From positions 62,001-126,000 of the forward strand of contig VBEG01000024.1 in NCBI GenBank assembly GCA_005882115.1: a stretch of DNA of 64,000 nucleotides. Reading direction: 5' to 3'. Source of the stretch: Chloroflexota bacterium (lineage in GTDB: Bacteria; Chloroflexota; Dormibacteria; Dormibacterales; Dormibacteraceae). This document shows positions 18,202-26,758 of the stretch, one piece after another (the stretch's first letter is position 1; each line of letters opens with the position of its first letter). The notes under the pieces were generated by a model. That model ran no database searches. It was not told where the DNA came from and worked only from the letters and a program-made list of their open reading frames with translations. A program made the position numbers and the translations under genes.

Positions 18202-19878
18202 CTAACCCTTCAGCGCTGAGGCTGCCGCCTCCCAACAGAGACGCTGCCCGCTGACACTGTCCTCGCGCTTGAAGCGCACGACGACCATCGTGGGTGTCGG
18301 CGCTGCGATGGCATCGGCGATCGCCGGCTCGAGCCCGGAGCGGTCTGAGACCGGGCTGTACACGAGCCCGTAAAGTCGCGCCACCTGCGACAGGTCCAGT
18401 CCCAACGGAGTGGCGAAGATCTCCTCGAACACGTCTTGATGCTCCGCCTGCGGCAGGAAGTTGAAGACCCCGCCGCCGTTGTTGTCACAGACCACCAGTG
18501 TCGCGCGGATGCCATGGCGCTGCAGCGCCCACAGGCCGTTCATGTCGTGGTAGAGCGAGAGATCACCAAGCAGCAATACCGTCGGCGAAGGATCGCGACC
18601 TGTGGCGACACCGAGGCCGCTGGAGACCAGCCCATCGATCCCGCTCGCTCCGCGGTTCGCAAAGAACCGCTGCTGCGGGCGGACGAGCGGCCAAAAGCTG
18701 TCGGCGGCTCGGATCGGCATGCTCGAACCGATGAAGACCTGCCCTGGGTCCGGCAGCCGCGCGCTCAACGCCCTGACCACGTGACCTTCGTGAAGCGGGG
18801 TCGACACCAGAGTGGCCGCGATCGCTGCTGTGGCGCGCTTGCCCGCGCCGACCCACTTTTCCCGCCAGCCGGCCCGTTCCACCACGGGCAGCGCCTCGAG
18901 CAGCGGCTGCGGGTCGCACGCCAGGACATTCGTCGCCACGTGATCCTCGTCACGCCATGCGCGATCGGGGTCGAGGAGAAAGGTCGGGGCGGCCGCCGCG
19001 GCCAACCACCTGTTCAGCACGCGCGAGGTCGGCGTCGCGCCGATGCGTATCACCAGGTCCGGCCCGTGCTGCAACGACCAACCGGCGCGCAGCAGCGCTT
19101 CGTACGACTCGATGGCCGTGCCGGATTCGACACGTCGCAGCTGCGACGTGGGCTCGGCGAGAAGCGGCAGGCCGAGCCGGTGCAGCGCGGGCGCGAGCCG
19201 CTCGCCGTCGCGCAAGGCGCCGGCGACGACCAACGGATGCTGCGCGCGCTGGAGCGCCGAGGCAAGGGACGCGACCTGGGCCTGATTCGGCAGCAGGCGG
19301 CCGGTTGTCACCGCCTGCGCAGGCGCCGCCTCCGCGGATGGGATTTGCCCCGGCGGCGGGACGAGGGGCTCGCGGAATGGAAGGTTCAGGTGGACGGGCC
19401 CGGCGGCCGCCTCGGCCACCGCGCGAGCAGCCAGGCGCCGCCACAGTCGGGGCGCGTTCGGCAGCTCGACGGGGACGCCCGGGTCGAAGAACCACCTGGC
19501 CGCGCTCCCGTAGAGGTGTTGCTGGTCGATCGCCTGGTTCGCCCCCACTCCCTGCAGCTCGGGCGGCCGGTCCGCCGTGAGCACGATCATCGGCGTCCGC
19601 GAGTAGGCCGCCTCGATCACGGCGGCGTGAAACTCAGCCGCCGCCGTGCCCGACGTCGACAGGACGACCGCGGGCTTGCCCGTCGCCTTGCCGAGGCCGA
19701 CAGCAAAGAAAGACCCGCATCGCTCGTCGATATGGACCAGAACCTTGATGCGCGGATGCCTCTGAAGCGCCATCGCGACCGGAGCCGAGCGCGAGCCAGG
19801 CGAGATACACGCAAACTCCACGCCCTGCGCGGCCAGCTCGTCGACGAACGTGGCGGCGAAGGACTGAGCTACATCCAT
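18202..19878 (-). CDS. menD: SEPHCHC synthase
   Basis: MenD is a thiamine-diphosphate enzyme that joins isochorismate and 2-oxoglutarate to form SEPHCHC in menaquinone synthesis. The 558-residue product has the N-terminal SPGSRSAP motif, the conserved HIDERCGSFFAVGLGKATG, TSGTAAAEFHAAVIEA, TADRPPELQGVGANQ, and the cofactor-binding GDLSLYHDMNGL plus NNGGGVFNFLPQ. Length is normal for the family. ATG 19878 is back-to-back with the menH GTG at 19887, only 8 bases away, and there is no SD in front of it. The 3' end abuts the convergent hydrolase gene. Confidence 0.96.
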   Translation of the reverse strand: MDVAQSFAATFVDELAAQGVEFACISPGSRSAPVAMALQRHPRIKVLVHIDERCGSFFAVGLGKATGKPAVVLSTSGTAAAEFHAAVIEAAYSRTPMIVLTADRPPELQGVGANQAIDQQHLYGSAARWFFDPGVPVELPNAPRLWRRLAARAVAEAAAGPVHLNLPFREPLVPPPGQIPSAEAAPAQAVTTGRLLPNQAQVASLASALQRAQHPLVVAGALRDGERLAPALHRLGLPLLAEPTSQLRRVESGTAIESYEALLRAGWSLQHGPDLVIRIGATPTSRVLNRWLAAAAAPTFLLDPDRAWRDEDHVATNVLACDPQPLLEALPVVERAGWREKWVGAGKRATAAIAATLVSTPLHEGHVVRALSARLPDPGQVFIGSSMPIRAADSFWPLVRPQQRFFANRGASGIDGLVSSGLGVATGRDPSPTVLLLGDLSLYHDMNGLWALQRHGIRATLVVCDNNGGGVFNFLPQAEHQDVFEEIFATPLGLDLSQVARLYGLVYSPVSDRSGLEPAIADAIAAPTPTMVVVRFKREDSVSGQRLCWEAAASALKG

Positions 19879-19886
19879 AGGATCGA

Positions 19887-20732
19887 GTGGTGATTCTGGA
19901 CGCTGGGGACGCCAGGCTGAGCTACTTTGTCGCCGGCGACGGCCCGCCGGTCACGCTCCTCCACGGCTTCACCCAGAGCGGCCGCAGCTGGCGCGAGCTC
20001 ATCGCGCACATGCCTCTGGGCTGGACGTGGATCGTGCCGGACCTGCGCGGTCACGGCGAAACCCAGCTTCGTCATGGCGCGCTGTGCTCCATGGACGCGT
20101 GCACCGGGGATCTCGTCCTGCTCTGGGACGCGGTCGGCGTGGAGCGCAGTCACATCGTGGGCTATTCGATGGGCGGCCGGCTGGCGCTGCATGTCGCGAC
20201 CCGGCGTCCCGACCGCGTGCTCTCGCTGCTCACCATCGGCGCGCATGCGGGGCTGGAGGAAGACGCCCGCGAAGGGCGGCGCCGCGGCGACGAGGGTCTC
20301 GCCGAACGCATTGAGAAGGACGGGCTCGAGGCTTTCGCCAACTACTGGGGGTCGCTGCCCTTGTTCGCCGGCCTGGAGCGAAGAGGACCCGCCTACGTGG
20401 CGGAGATCCGCGCGGAGCGCCTGCGTAACCACGTCGCGGGCCTCGCCTGCTCGCTGCGCGGAATGGGCGCCGGCGCGATGCACCCGCTCTGGGACGAGCT
20501 CGCGCAGGTCAGCGTTCCATGCACCTTCGTGGCCGGTCAGCTGGACCACGGCTACGTGGCCTCGGCTCGCAGGTTGGCCGCCACCGTGCCACATGGACGG
20601 GTCGAGATCGTGCTCCGAGCGGGGCATGCGGTGCACCAGGAGCGACCTGATGCGTTGGCTCGGGTCCTCGCCAGTCACCTCGCCGCGGCAACGGCTGCGG
20701 GGGTCTCCTCCTCCAGCCCGACGACCGACTGA
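19887..20732 (+). CDS. menH: Alpha/beta hydrolase, probable SHCHC synthase (MenH-like)
   Basis: MenH removes pyruvate from SEPHCHC to give SHCHC. The 281-residue alpha/beta hydrolase has LLHGFTQSGRSW, PDLRGHG, the nucleophile elbow GYSMGG, FVAGQLDHGY and the terminal GHAVHQERP, a pattern typical of MenH. Position next to menD supports the assignment. Two GTG codons stand in tandem at 19887 and 19890; AGGA at 19879-19882 lies 4 and 7 bases upstream, favouring the second. The 3' end overlaps a small convergent gene by 58 bases. Confidence 0.85.
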   Translation: MVILDAGDARLSYFVAGDGPPVTLLHGFTQSGRSWRELIAHMPLGWTWIVPDLRGHGETQLRHGALCSMDACTGDLVLLWDAVGVERSHIVGYSMGGRLALHVATRRPDRVLSLLTIGAHAGLEEDAREGRRRGDEGLAERIEKDGLEAFANYWGSLPLFAGLERRGPAYVAEIRAERLRNHVAGLACSLRGMGAGAMHPLWDELAQVSVPCTFVAGQLDHGYVASARRLAATVPHGRVEIVLRAGHAVHQERPDALARVLASHLAAATAAGVSSSSPTTD

Positions 20733-20893
20733 ACGCCCGCGGCATACCGCGCCGCACCCAGACGCTCCTGGTCGAGCATCGATCCATGATCGATCCGGGT
20801 CAGTACAAAGACGCGCTCGCCTCTACGGGCGAACGCCTCGACGTCGCACGCCACGTCGGCGGGTCGCCGTGCGGTGATGAGAACGGCCTTCAC
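20675..20893 (-). CDS. Small conserved-looking hypothetical protein, 72 residues
   Basis: I do not recognise this protein. It starts at GTG 20893, overlapping the menA stop in a GTGA arrangement, which supports real translation. The product begins MKAVLITARRPADVACDVEA and looks like the first beta-alpha-beta unit of a Rossmann-type fold; it then runs into an alanine-rich end. The last 58 bases overlap menH on the other strand. It could be a short accessory protein or a truncated remnant. Confidence 0.5.
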   Translation of the reverse strand: MKAVLITARRPADVACDVEAFARRGERVFVLTRIDHGSMLDQERLGAARYAAGVQSVVGLEEETPAAVAAAR

Positions 20894-21789
20894 AGCAGGA
20901 TCCCGATGGTGAACAGAAGCGCGTACGCAAGCTCAGCGGCGGCCATGCGCTTGAGCGCGTTGACCAGCGCAGGCGCCGATGTCGTGGCGAGCGCGGTGCG
21001 GACAGGCACCGAAGCGATCGGTATGCCGAAATGCATCGCCATCACCGTCACGGGGGCGAGCTTGGTCATGAAGATGACGATTGGCACCGTGAACGCGGCC
21101 GCGACGAGCAAAACGAGGACGGCGCGCGTCCATCGGCGGCCGAGTCGCGTCGCCAGCGTCCGCTTGCCGGCCGCGGCGTCGGTCTCCATATCGCGCAGGT
21201 TGTTGAGGACGAGGATCGCGGTGGCGAGGAATCCGATGCCGCATGCCATCAGCCATGCGATCGCGGTGAGGCGCCCCGTCTCGACGTAGACGGTGCCCAG
21301 CGTCGCGACGAGTCCGAAGAAGACGAAGACGAACACCTCTCCCAGTCCGAGGTAGCCATATGGCCGCGGTCCACCCGTGTACAGCCAGCCAGCCAGCAAG
21401 CACGTCGCGCCGACCACAAGCAACCTCCAGTCCACGGCGAGGCTCACCCACAGGCCCGCCACCGCGGCGACGCCGAATGCGACAATCGCCGCCCACCTCA
21501 CGCGCTGCGGCGAGATGACGCCCGAAGAGGCGGCTCTCGGTGGACCCACTCGTTGCGAATCGGCGCCGCGCACATGGTCGGAATAGTCGTTGGCCAGGTT
21601 GACCCCAACCTGCATGGCCAATGCGACGACCAATGCAAGGAGCCCGGCCCACGGCTTTGTCAGGTCGCGCTCGTGGATGGCGACCGCGGTGCCGGCCAGC
21701 ACGGGCGCCACGGACGCCGCGAGTGTCGCGGGACGTAGCGCGGACCACCACACGCGCGAGGCGTTTATCTCCGCCGTCGCGCTAGCCAT
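20890..21789 (-). CDS. menA: 1,4-dihydroxy-2-naphthoate polyprenyltransferase
   Basis: MenA attaches the polyprenyl chain to 1,4-dihydroxy-2-naphthoate in the membrane, giving demethylmenaquinone. The 299-residue protein has about eight hydrophobic segments, the first allylic diphosphate-binding motif NLANDYSD, GPPRAASSGVISP, and the second aspartate-rich motif NNLRDMETDAAAGKRTLA. It lies 3 bases after menB on the same strand, so menB-menA-small gene form a unit. Confidence 0.94.
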   Translation of the reverse strand: MASATAEINASRVWWSALRPATLAASVAPVLAGTAVAIHERDLTKPWAGLLALVVALAMQVGVNLANDYSDHVRGADSQRVGPPRAASSGVISPQRVRWAAIVAFGVAAVAGLWVSLAVDWRLLVVGATCLLAGWLYTGGPRPYGYLGLGEVFVFVFFGLVATLGTVYVETGRLTAIAWLMACGIGFLATAILVLNNLRDMETDAAAGKRTLATRLGRRWTRAVLVLLVAAAFTVPIVIFMTKLAPVTVMAMHFGIPIASVPVRTALATTSAPALVNALKRMAAAELAYALLFTIGILL

Positions 21790-21792
21790 TGC

Positions 21793-22623
21793 CTAGGGTC
21801 GCTTGGGGAACTTTGCGAAGTTGGGCTTGCGCTTCTGCACGTAAGCGTCGCGACCTTCCTGCGCCTCTTCGCTCATGTAGTAGAGGAGCGTCGCGTCACC
21901 GGCAAGTTGCTGGATGCCGGCGAGGCCGTCGTCCGCGGCGTTGAGGCTAGCCTTAAGCATTCGCAGCGCAAGCGGGCTGAGCTCGAGCATGCGCCGGCAC
22001 CACGCCACCGTTTCCTTCTCGAGGTTGGCGAGCGGGACGACCTTGTTGACGAGGCCCATCGCAAGCGCCTCCTGCGCGTCGTACTGCTCGCACAAGAACC
22101 AGATCTCGCGCGCCTTCTTCTGGCCCACGATGCGCGCCAGGAGACCGGCGCCGTAGCCTCCGTCGAAGCTGCCCACGCGGGGGCCGGTCTGTCCAAAGCG
22201 CGCGTTGTCCGCGGCGATCGTCAGGTCGCACACCACATGCAGCACGTGACCGCCGCCGATCGCGTAGCCCGCGACCATCGCGATAACCGGCTTTGGCAGA
22301 CGACGGATCTGGACCTGTAGGTCGAGCACGTTGAGGCGGCCGGTACCTGTGGCGTCGACGTACCCGTCATCGCCGCGCACGCGCTGGTCGCCGCCGGAGC
22401 AGAATGCCTCAGTCCCCGCGCCGGTCAGGATGACCACGCCGATCTCAGGATCGTCGCGGGCGACCTCGAACGCCTTCGACATCTCGACGACCGTGGCCGG
22501 GCGGAAGGCGTTGCGTACCTCAGGCCGGTTGATCGTGATCTTGGCGATGCCGTCGGACGTCTCGTAGAGGATGTCCTCGTACTCGCCGGAACCCTTCCAG
22601 GTGGCCTCGGGGGAATCTCTCAA
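21793..22623 (-). CDS. menB: 1,4-dihydroxy-2-naphthoyl-CoA synthase
   Basis: MenB closes the second ring of the naphthoquinone from OSB-CoA. The 276-residue crotonase-fold enzyme has the oxyanion-hole segment [16 protein letters not shown], and the MenB-specific [16 protein letters not shown], which separates it from ordinary enoyl-CoA hydratases. TTG 22623 is the start: the sequence TAGGAGTGGTGAC gives AGGAG 8 bases before it. menC and menE are not in the window, so the pathway must be completed elsewhere. Confidence 0.95.
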   Translation of the reverse strand: MRDSPEATWKGSGEYEDILYETSDGIAKITINRPEVRNAFRPATVVEMSKAFEVARDDPEIGVVILTGAGTEAFCSGGDQRVRGDDGYVDATGTGRLNVLDLQVQIRRLPKPVIAMVAGYAIGGGHVLHVVCDLTIAADNARFGQTGPRVGSFDGGYGAGLLARIVGQKKAREIWFLCEQYDAQEALAMGLVNKVVPLANLEKETVAWCRRMLELSPLALRMLKASLNAADDGLAGIQQLAGDATLLYYMSEEAQEGRDAYVQKRKPNFAKFPKRP

Positions 22624-22699
22624 GTCACCACTCCTAGAGCGATTGCTAGCACCATCAAGATCGTACGCCGCTTCCGAGCCATCCCCGGCTTCCCCGGTG

Positions 22700-22743
22700 C
22701 TTCCCCATCCCTGGGGAAGAGTTCCTCCCCAGGAATGGGGAGG
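22700..22743. repeat. Dispersed palindrome, copy B (two adjacent hairpins)
   Basis: The first hairpin is CTTCCCCA-TCCC-TGGGGAAG at 22700-22719; the second is CCTCCCCA-GGAA-TGGGGAGG at 22724-22743, with a GNRA-type loop. They sit between the convergent-side end of the MocA-like gene (stop 22753) and menB on the same strand. Confidence 0.8.
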
Positions 22744-22752
22744 CGTTCATCG

Positions 22753-23688
22753 CTACGCTCGCTGGCGCGGTCGCTTGCGCGGGAAGAGCTGGACGATCTT
22801 GGCGTAGTCCTCTGGCGTGTCGATGTCGTCCGGGCGGCCCGGGGCGGGCACGATGTCCAGGAGCTCGGGCCGGCCCTGGAGCACCTGGCGCGCGCCGGCA
22901 TCGCCCTGCAGGGCAAACAGGTCGCCCCAAAGCTCGCGGGACAGGATCACCGGGGGCGCCCACCCGCCCAGATCGTCGGTGTCCTGCGAGGCCGCGACCG
23001 CCGGCCGAGAACCTTCGCGCCTCCACGCGCGCAGCAGCGTGGCGACCGTGCGTGACCCGACCAGCGGCTGATCGCCCAGGAGGACCATCGCCCCTTCGAC
23101 CTCGGGCCGCATCGCCTTGAGTCCCACCTGGAGTGACGAGGCCATGCCGGTTTCTGCCTGTGGGTTGAAGACCAGCTCCGCCCTTCCGTTGATCGCCTTC
23201 TGCACGTCATCGTCGGTGTAGACAACCACCGTGTGATGGCACCCACCTTCAGACGCCGCGTCGAACACGTGTCGCACCATCGGCACACCGTCGATGTCGA
23301 GCAGCAGCTTTTGCGACCCGGGCATGCGCGAGCCCTTTCCGGCCGCCAGCACGATCCCGCCCACAGGCAGCAGCGCGGCCGCGAGCCTTTCGAAAGGCGG
23401 TCGCGCGGAGCGAATCCATTCGACCTCTATGCCCGCGCGAATGGCGACCTCTGCGAATTCGCGTAGCTTGGCGCTGTCGCCGTCGACCAACAGGAGGCGG
23501 CGCCCGACGAGCGAGGCGATGTCGGGAACTTGCTCGGGCAGGCCGACCACGGCGAGGGACAAACAGTCCTCACGCGACGCCACGTGCTGCAGCGCGGCGT
23601 CGAGGTCGCGACCCCGCACGACCATGGAGTGCGGACCCTCGGGCTCGCGATACGTGCGCCCTCGAATCGCCAGGTCCAGGTCCCCCAT
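22753..23688 (-). CDS. MocA-like molybdenum cofactor cytidylyltransferase with N-terminal extension
   Basis: The last 200 residues are a MobA/MocA-type nucleotidyltransferase: VGGIVLAAGKGSRMPGSQK with the LAAGxGxRMG pattern, LLDIDGVPMVRH, LLGDQPLVG and GDAGAR. Such enzymes transfer CMP to molybdopterin for xanthine and CO dehydrogenase family hydroxylases, matching the cox-like genes nearby. Residues 1-105 form an extra N-terminal region that I cannot assign (RGRDLDAALQHV..., LVGRRLLLVDGDSAKLREF). ATG 23688 is used; the frame stays open far upstream but there it is antisense to nfo. The nfo ATG lies 60 bases away in the other direction. Confidence 0.85.
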   Translation of the reverse strand: MGDLDLAIRGRTYREPEGPHSMVVRGRDLDAALQHVASREDCLSLAVVGLPEQVPDIASLVGRRLLLVDGDSAKLREFAEVAIRAGIEVEWIRSARPPFERLAAALLPVGGIVLAAGKGSRMPGSQKLLLDIDGVPMVRHVFDAASEGGCHHTVVVYTDDDVQKAINGRAELVFNPQAETGMASSLQVGLKAMRPEVEGAMVLLGDQPLVGSRTVATLLRAWRREGSRPAVAASQDTDDLGGWAPPVILSRELWGDLFALQGDAGARQVLQGRPELLDIVPAPGRPDDIDTPEDYAKIVQLFPRKRPRQRA

Positions 23689-23748
23689 CACGAACACCGA
23701 CAAAGCCCGCCCAGCATGCCAGATGGGACGCGATTTACTCTCTCTTGA

Positions 23749-24594
23749 ATGCCCCTTCTTGGAGCTCATGTCGATTCGTCCGGGGGCCTCCACCTGGCCT
23801 TTGAGCGCGCTAAAGCGATGGGGGCTGAAGCCATACAGATTCACCCTACGCCGCCTGGGTTTTGGGGGTCGCCGAAGCTCGACGAGAACCGCATCGCGAG
23901 TTTCAAGGAAGCGGCCGCCAAGCACGGCCATCCGCCGTTCTACTTTCACGCTGTCTACCTGATCAACCTCGCCGGCGACGACCCGACGCTCCGGCAGCGC
24001 TCGGAAAGCACCCTCGCCGGATACCTCAAAGCGGCGGACGACCTGGGCGTAAACGGGGTCATCTTTCACACCGGGTCGCACAAGGGCGCGGGCTTCGAGG
24101 CCCGCCTGCCGTCGATCACCGAACACCTCCAGCACGTGCTCGAGCGAGCGGACCCAAAGTCGGCGCGGCTGTTGATCGAGAACAACGCGGGCCTCGGCGG
24201 ATGCGTTGGCGCTCGCTTCGAAGAAATCGCGCAGATGCTCAGCGCGCTGGACGACGACCCTCGAGTCTCCGTTTGCTTCGACACATGTCACGCGTTCGCC
24301 TCGGGATACGATGAGCGCACGACGGTCGACGTCACGAAAACCGTCGACGAGCTGGACCGCGTCATCGGGATGAAACGCGTCGAAGTGATCCACTGCAACG
24401 ATTCGGTCACCGGCCTTGGCTCGAACCGCGACCGTCACGCCAACATCGGAACCGGGCAGATCGGTGAGGACGGCTTTCGCGCGCTTCTGCACGAGCGCCG
24501 TTTCGCGAAGCTGCCGTTCATCCTCGAGGTGCCCGGCGCGGGAGACGGACCCGACGCCGAGCAGGTTGCGACCCTTAAACGGCTGGCTGCATAG
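23749..24594 (+). CDS. nfo: Endonuclease IV (AP endonuclease)
   Basis: Nfo cleaves DNA 5' of abasic sites in base excision repair. The 281-residue TIM-barrel protein shows the zinc-ligand segments of the family: FYFHAVYLINLA, VIFHTGSHKGAG, LLIENNAG, CFDTCHAFASGYD, VIHCNDS and HANIGTGQIG, and ends in FILEVPG. ATG 23749 is preceded by TACTCT exactly 7 bases upstream and no SD, a leaderless promoter arrangement. GerW-like and small genes follow. Confidence 0.95.
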   Translation: MPLLGAHVDSSGGLHLAFERAKAMGAEAIQIHPTPPGFWGSPKLDENRIASFKEAAAKHGHPPFYFHAVYLINLAGDDPTLRQRSESTLAGYLKAADDLGVNGVIFHTGSHKGAGFEARLPSITEHLQHVLERADPKSARLLIENNAGLGGCVGARFEEIAQMLSALDDDPRVSVCFDTCHAFASGYDERTTVDVTKTVDELDRVIGMKRVEVIHCNDSVTGLGSNRDRHANIGTGQIGEDGFRALLHERRFAKLPFILEVPGAGDGPDAEQVATLKRLAA

Positions 24595-24604
24595 TAGGTT
24601 GGTG

Positions 24605-24925
24605 ATGAAGATCCTCGATCAGGTGAAAGACGTGGTCACAGGAGCGACGGTTTTCGGTGCTCCGTACGAGAAGGACGGTGTCACCGTGATCCCGGCGGCG
24701 AAAGTCAGCGGCGGCGGCGGGGGCGGTCAGGACGCCGGCGAGGCCGGCGGGGCCGGAGTGGGCGTCGATGCGAGACCGGCGGGTGCCTTCGTGGTCAAGG
24801 GTTCCGACGTGTCGTGGATACCGGCGATCGACGTCAACCGGATCGTCCTCGTAGGACAGATCGTGCTGCTCGCCGCGATCCTCAGCTGGCGCTCAGTGGC
24901 CAGGCAGCGCGCGCGAAGGGGCTAA
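24605..24925 (+). CDS. GerW/YtfJ family protein
   Basis: The 106-residue product has the GerW (sporulation protein YtfJ) pattern: VFGAPYEKDGVTVIPAAKVS followed by a glycine-rich loop, then AFVVKGSDVSWIPAID and one C-terminal membrane segment (about residues 82-97). The family is widespread in non-sporulating Actinobacteria and Chloroflexi and its function is unknown outside spores. ATG 24605 follows nfo by 10 bases; GTG 24602 is an alternative. It overlaps the convergent small gene by 4 bases. Confidence 0.85.
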   Translation: MKILDQVKDVVTGATVFGAPYEKDGVTVIPAAKVSGGGGGGQDAGEAGGAGVGVDARPAGAFVVKGSDVSWIPAIDVNRIVLVGQIVLLAAILSWRSVARQRARRG

Positions 24926-25134
24926 GCAGCGTCCGACGCGGACGGCCGGTCGTCCACAGCCAGCTGGGAAACCGGCTGCGGCTCGCCCCGAGTTCGCACC
25001 CAGAGGCGCCTGCCCAGAGTCCAGGCCACATCCAGGAGGGACGGCGCCACTCCAAGCAGGCGCCGGTTCTCGGCCTCCAGCTGGGTGTCCTTCAGCCGCT
25101 GCCACATCACCTCTTCGTTGACATACGGGTTCAC
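24922..25134 (-). CDS. Small hypothetical protein, 70 residues
   Basis: No family is recognised. GTG 25134 is preceded by a strong SD, AGGAGG, 7 bases upstream, and further up by TATACT (25175-25180), a near-ideal -10 box. The product begins MNPYVNEEVMWQRLKDTQLE and is mostly helical and soluble, with a hydrophilic tail. The strong signals make it a real gene despite its size. It is divergent from the CGNR regulator gene at 25224. Confidence 0.75.
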   Translation of the reverse strand: MNPYVNEEVMWQRLKDTQLEAENRRLLGVAPSLLDVAWTLGRRLWVRTRGEPQPVSQLAVDDRPSASDAA

Positions 25135-25187
25135 CTCGCCACCTCCTGTAACTTGCTAAGCCCTTACGTAGGTTAGTATAACCGATG

Positions 25188-25215
25188 TTGCCGATTTTGT
25201 GGTTATGGGTAGACT
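25188..25215 (+). promoter_or_regulatory. Promoter of the CGNR regulator gene
   Basis: TTGCCG (25188-25193), a 16-base spacer and TAGACT (25210-25215) form a sigma70-like promoter. The start codon follows 8 bases after the -10 box with no SD, so the message is probably leaderless. Confidence 0.6.
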
Positions 25216-25223
25216 AAGCGACG

Positions 25224-25796
25224 ATGGCGGATCGGGAAAAGGCAACAGGTGACCTGGGCCTGATTCAGGCCTTCGTCAACACGGTCGACCTGATGCCGTT
25301 GCACGAGCAGCTCCAAGACCCAAACACGCTCCAGGCGTGGCTGGTTGCAAACGGGCTCATGGACGCGTCGCACTCCGCGGACGAGGCGGACTTGAAGCAC
25401 GCGATCGCCGTCAGGGAGGCCATGCGGGGCTTGATCGGGGGCAACTCTGGCGTGCGCGTCTACCCCATCGACCTGGCGACGCTCACCAAGGCGGCTGGCG
25501 AAAGCCGGCTGCGCATGCGGTTTGGCCCCGACGGCAGGCCGCGCCTGGAGCCAGAAGCCTCAGGCGCCGTCGGGGCCATCGGTCGCCTTGTCGCAACTCT
25601 CTACGCGGCGATGCAGGAGGAGGGCTGGGAGCGGCTCAAGCTGTGCAGCTCAGACCCCTGCCGGTGGGTGTTCTACGACCGCTCGAAGAACCAGTCGAGC
25701 CGCTGGTGCAAGATGGCTTCCTGCGGCAACCGGGAAAAAGCCCGGCGCTTCCGTGCGAAGAACACCTCCCCACGCAGGGGGGAGGTGTCGGCTTAG
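25224..25796 (+). CDS. CGNR zinc-finger transcription regulator (ABATE-type)
   Basis: The 190-residue protein has an N-terminal ABATE-like domain (residues 10-130) and a C-terminal CGNR zinc finger: LCSSDPCRWVFYDRSKN, then RWCKMASCGNREKARRFR, giving four cysteines and the CGNR motif. Such proteins are presumed DNA-binding regulators. The last 11 residues (NTSPRRGEVSA) are encoded by a copy of the dispersed palindrome, directly before the stop. A TetR regulator at 37641 ends in almost the same way. The stop overlaps the convergent xdhC-like gene by 4 bases. Confidence 0.9.
   Translation: MADREKATGDLGLIQAFVNTVDLMPLHEQLQDPNTLQAWLVANGLMDASHSADEADLKHAIAVREAMRGLIGGNSGVRVYPIDLATLTKAAGESRLRMRFGPDGRPRLEPEASGAVGAIGRLVATLYAAMQEEGWERLKLCSSDPCRWVFYDRSKNQSSRWCKMASCGNREKARRFRAKNTSPRRGEVSA
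25763..25787. repeat. Dispersed palindrome, copy C (inside the CGNR gene end)
   Basis: CACCTCCCC and GGGGAGGTG form a 9-bp stem with a 7-base loop (25772-25778). It encodes the C-terminal tail of the CGNR regulator and is followed by GTCGGC and the stop, as in copy D read from the minus strand. Confidence 0.85.
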
Positions 25797-26758
25797 GAGC
25801 CTGCGCGGACCTCTTTCATCGCCACGCCTGATCCGCCAAAGCGGACCGCGGTGATCTCGGCCAGGATGCCGAGCGCGGTCTCCTCCGCCCCGCGGCTGCC
25901 CAGGTCCAAGCCGATCGGGCCATGCACGCGCGACAGCTGCTCTTCGGTGAATCCTTCTTTGCGCAGCGCGTCGAAACGGTTCTGGTTGGTCTTCCGGCTG
26001 CCGATCGCCCCGACGTAGCCGGCGTCCTTCTGCAGCACCGAACGCAGCGCAGGAAGGTCGAACTTGGGATCATGGGTCAGCACCACGACGTACGTCGAGT
26101 TGTCGACCGTAATCTTCGCCATCGCCTCATCCGGCCACGCGACGATCAGCTCGTCAGCCTCGGGGAACCTTTCCTTCGTCGCGAACTTCGCCCGGGCGTC
26201 GACCACCGTGACGCGATAGCCCATCAGCCTGGCGAGCCGGTGCAATGGGATCGCGATGTGGATCGCCCCGATGATCACAAGGTGTGCCGGTCGTCGAAAC
26301 GGCTCCACAAAAACGTCCCCCTGGCGTTTCGCGAGCTCCGTGCCCTGCGGTGTGCCTTCGACGACCTCGGCGTCGCCGGTGAGGAGATTCGTTCTCAGCG
26401 TCGCAGGCTCATCGCGGTTGAGCATCGCGAGCACCTGCTGCTGCGCGCGACCGAACGGCTGGATGAAAACCTCGATGTGGCCGCCGCATGCGAGCCCGAC
26501 CTCGAACGCGACGTCGTCGGCCACGCCGAACGCGGCGATCTTCGGCTGACCGCTCTTCAGGACCTTCTGCGCCTCTTCGAAGACGGCCCCTTCGATGCAT
26601 CCGTTCGAGACGGACCCCGCCATCTTCCCCGAACGCGTCACCAGCATCTTCGAACCCAGTGGCCTCGGGCTCGAGCCCCATGTCTCGACCACGGTCGCGA
26701 TCGCGATGTCTTCGCCGGAGCGAGTCCACTCGTTGAGCTCGCTGAGGAGCTCCCTCAT
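25793..26758 (-). CDS. XdhC/CoxI family maturation factor
   Basis: XdhC-type proteins bind molybdenum cofactor, help its sulfuration and insert it into hydroxylases of the xanthine and CO dehydrogenase families. The 321-residue product has both family domains: the N-terminal one with AGSVSNGCIEGAVFEEA and CGGHIEVFIQP, and a C-terminal Rossmann domain with GAIHIAIPLHRLARLMGY, YVVVLTHDPKFD, YVGAIGSRK and HGPIGLDLGS. It is the last gene of coxD-coxE-xdhC and overlaps coxE by 4 bases, supporting a role in maturing CoxL. Confidence 0.93.
   Translation of the reverse strand: MRELLSELNEWTRSGEDIAIATVVETWGSSPRPLGSKMLVTRSGKMAGSVSNGCIEGAVFEEAQKVLKSGQPKIAAFGVADDVAFEVGLACGGHIEVFIQPFGRAQQQVLAMLNRDEPATLRTNLLTGDAEVVEGTPQGTELAKRQGDVFVEPFRRPAHLVIIGAIHIAIPLHRLARLMGYRVTVVDARAKFATKERFPEADELIVAWPDEAMAKITVDNSTYVVVLTHDPKFDLPALRSVLQKDAGYVGAIGSRKTNQNRFDALRKEGFTEEQLSRVHGPIGLDLGSRGAEETALGILAEITAVRFGGSGVAMKEVRAGS

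Noticed and set aside
18436-19893. A 485-codon open frame antisense to menD
   Set aside because: Composition (Arg, Gly, Asp repeats) is typical of GC-rich shadow frames, and menD motifs are complete on the other strand.
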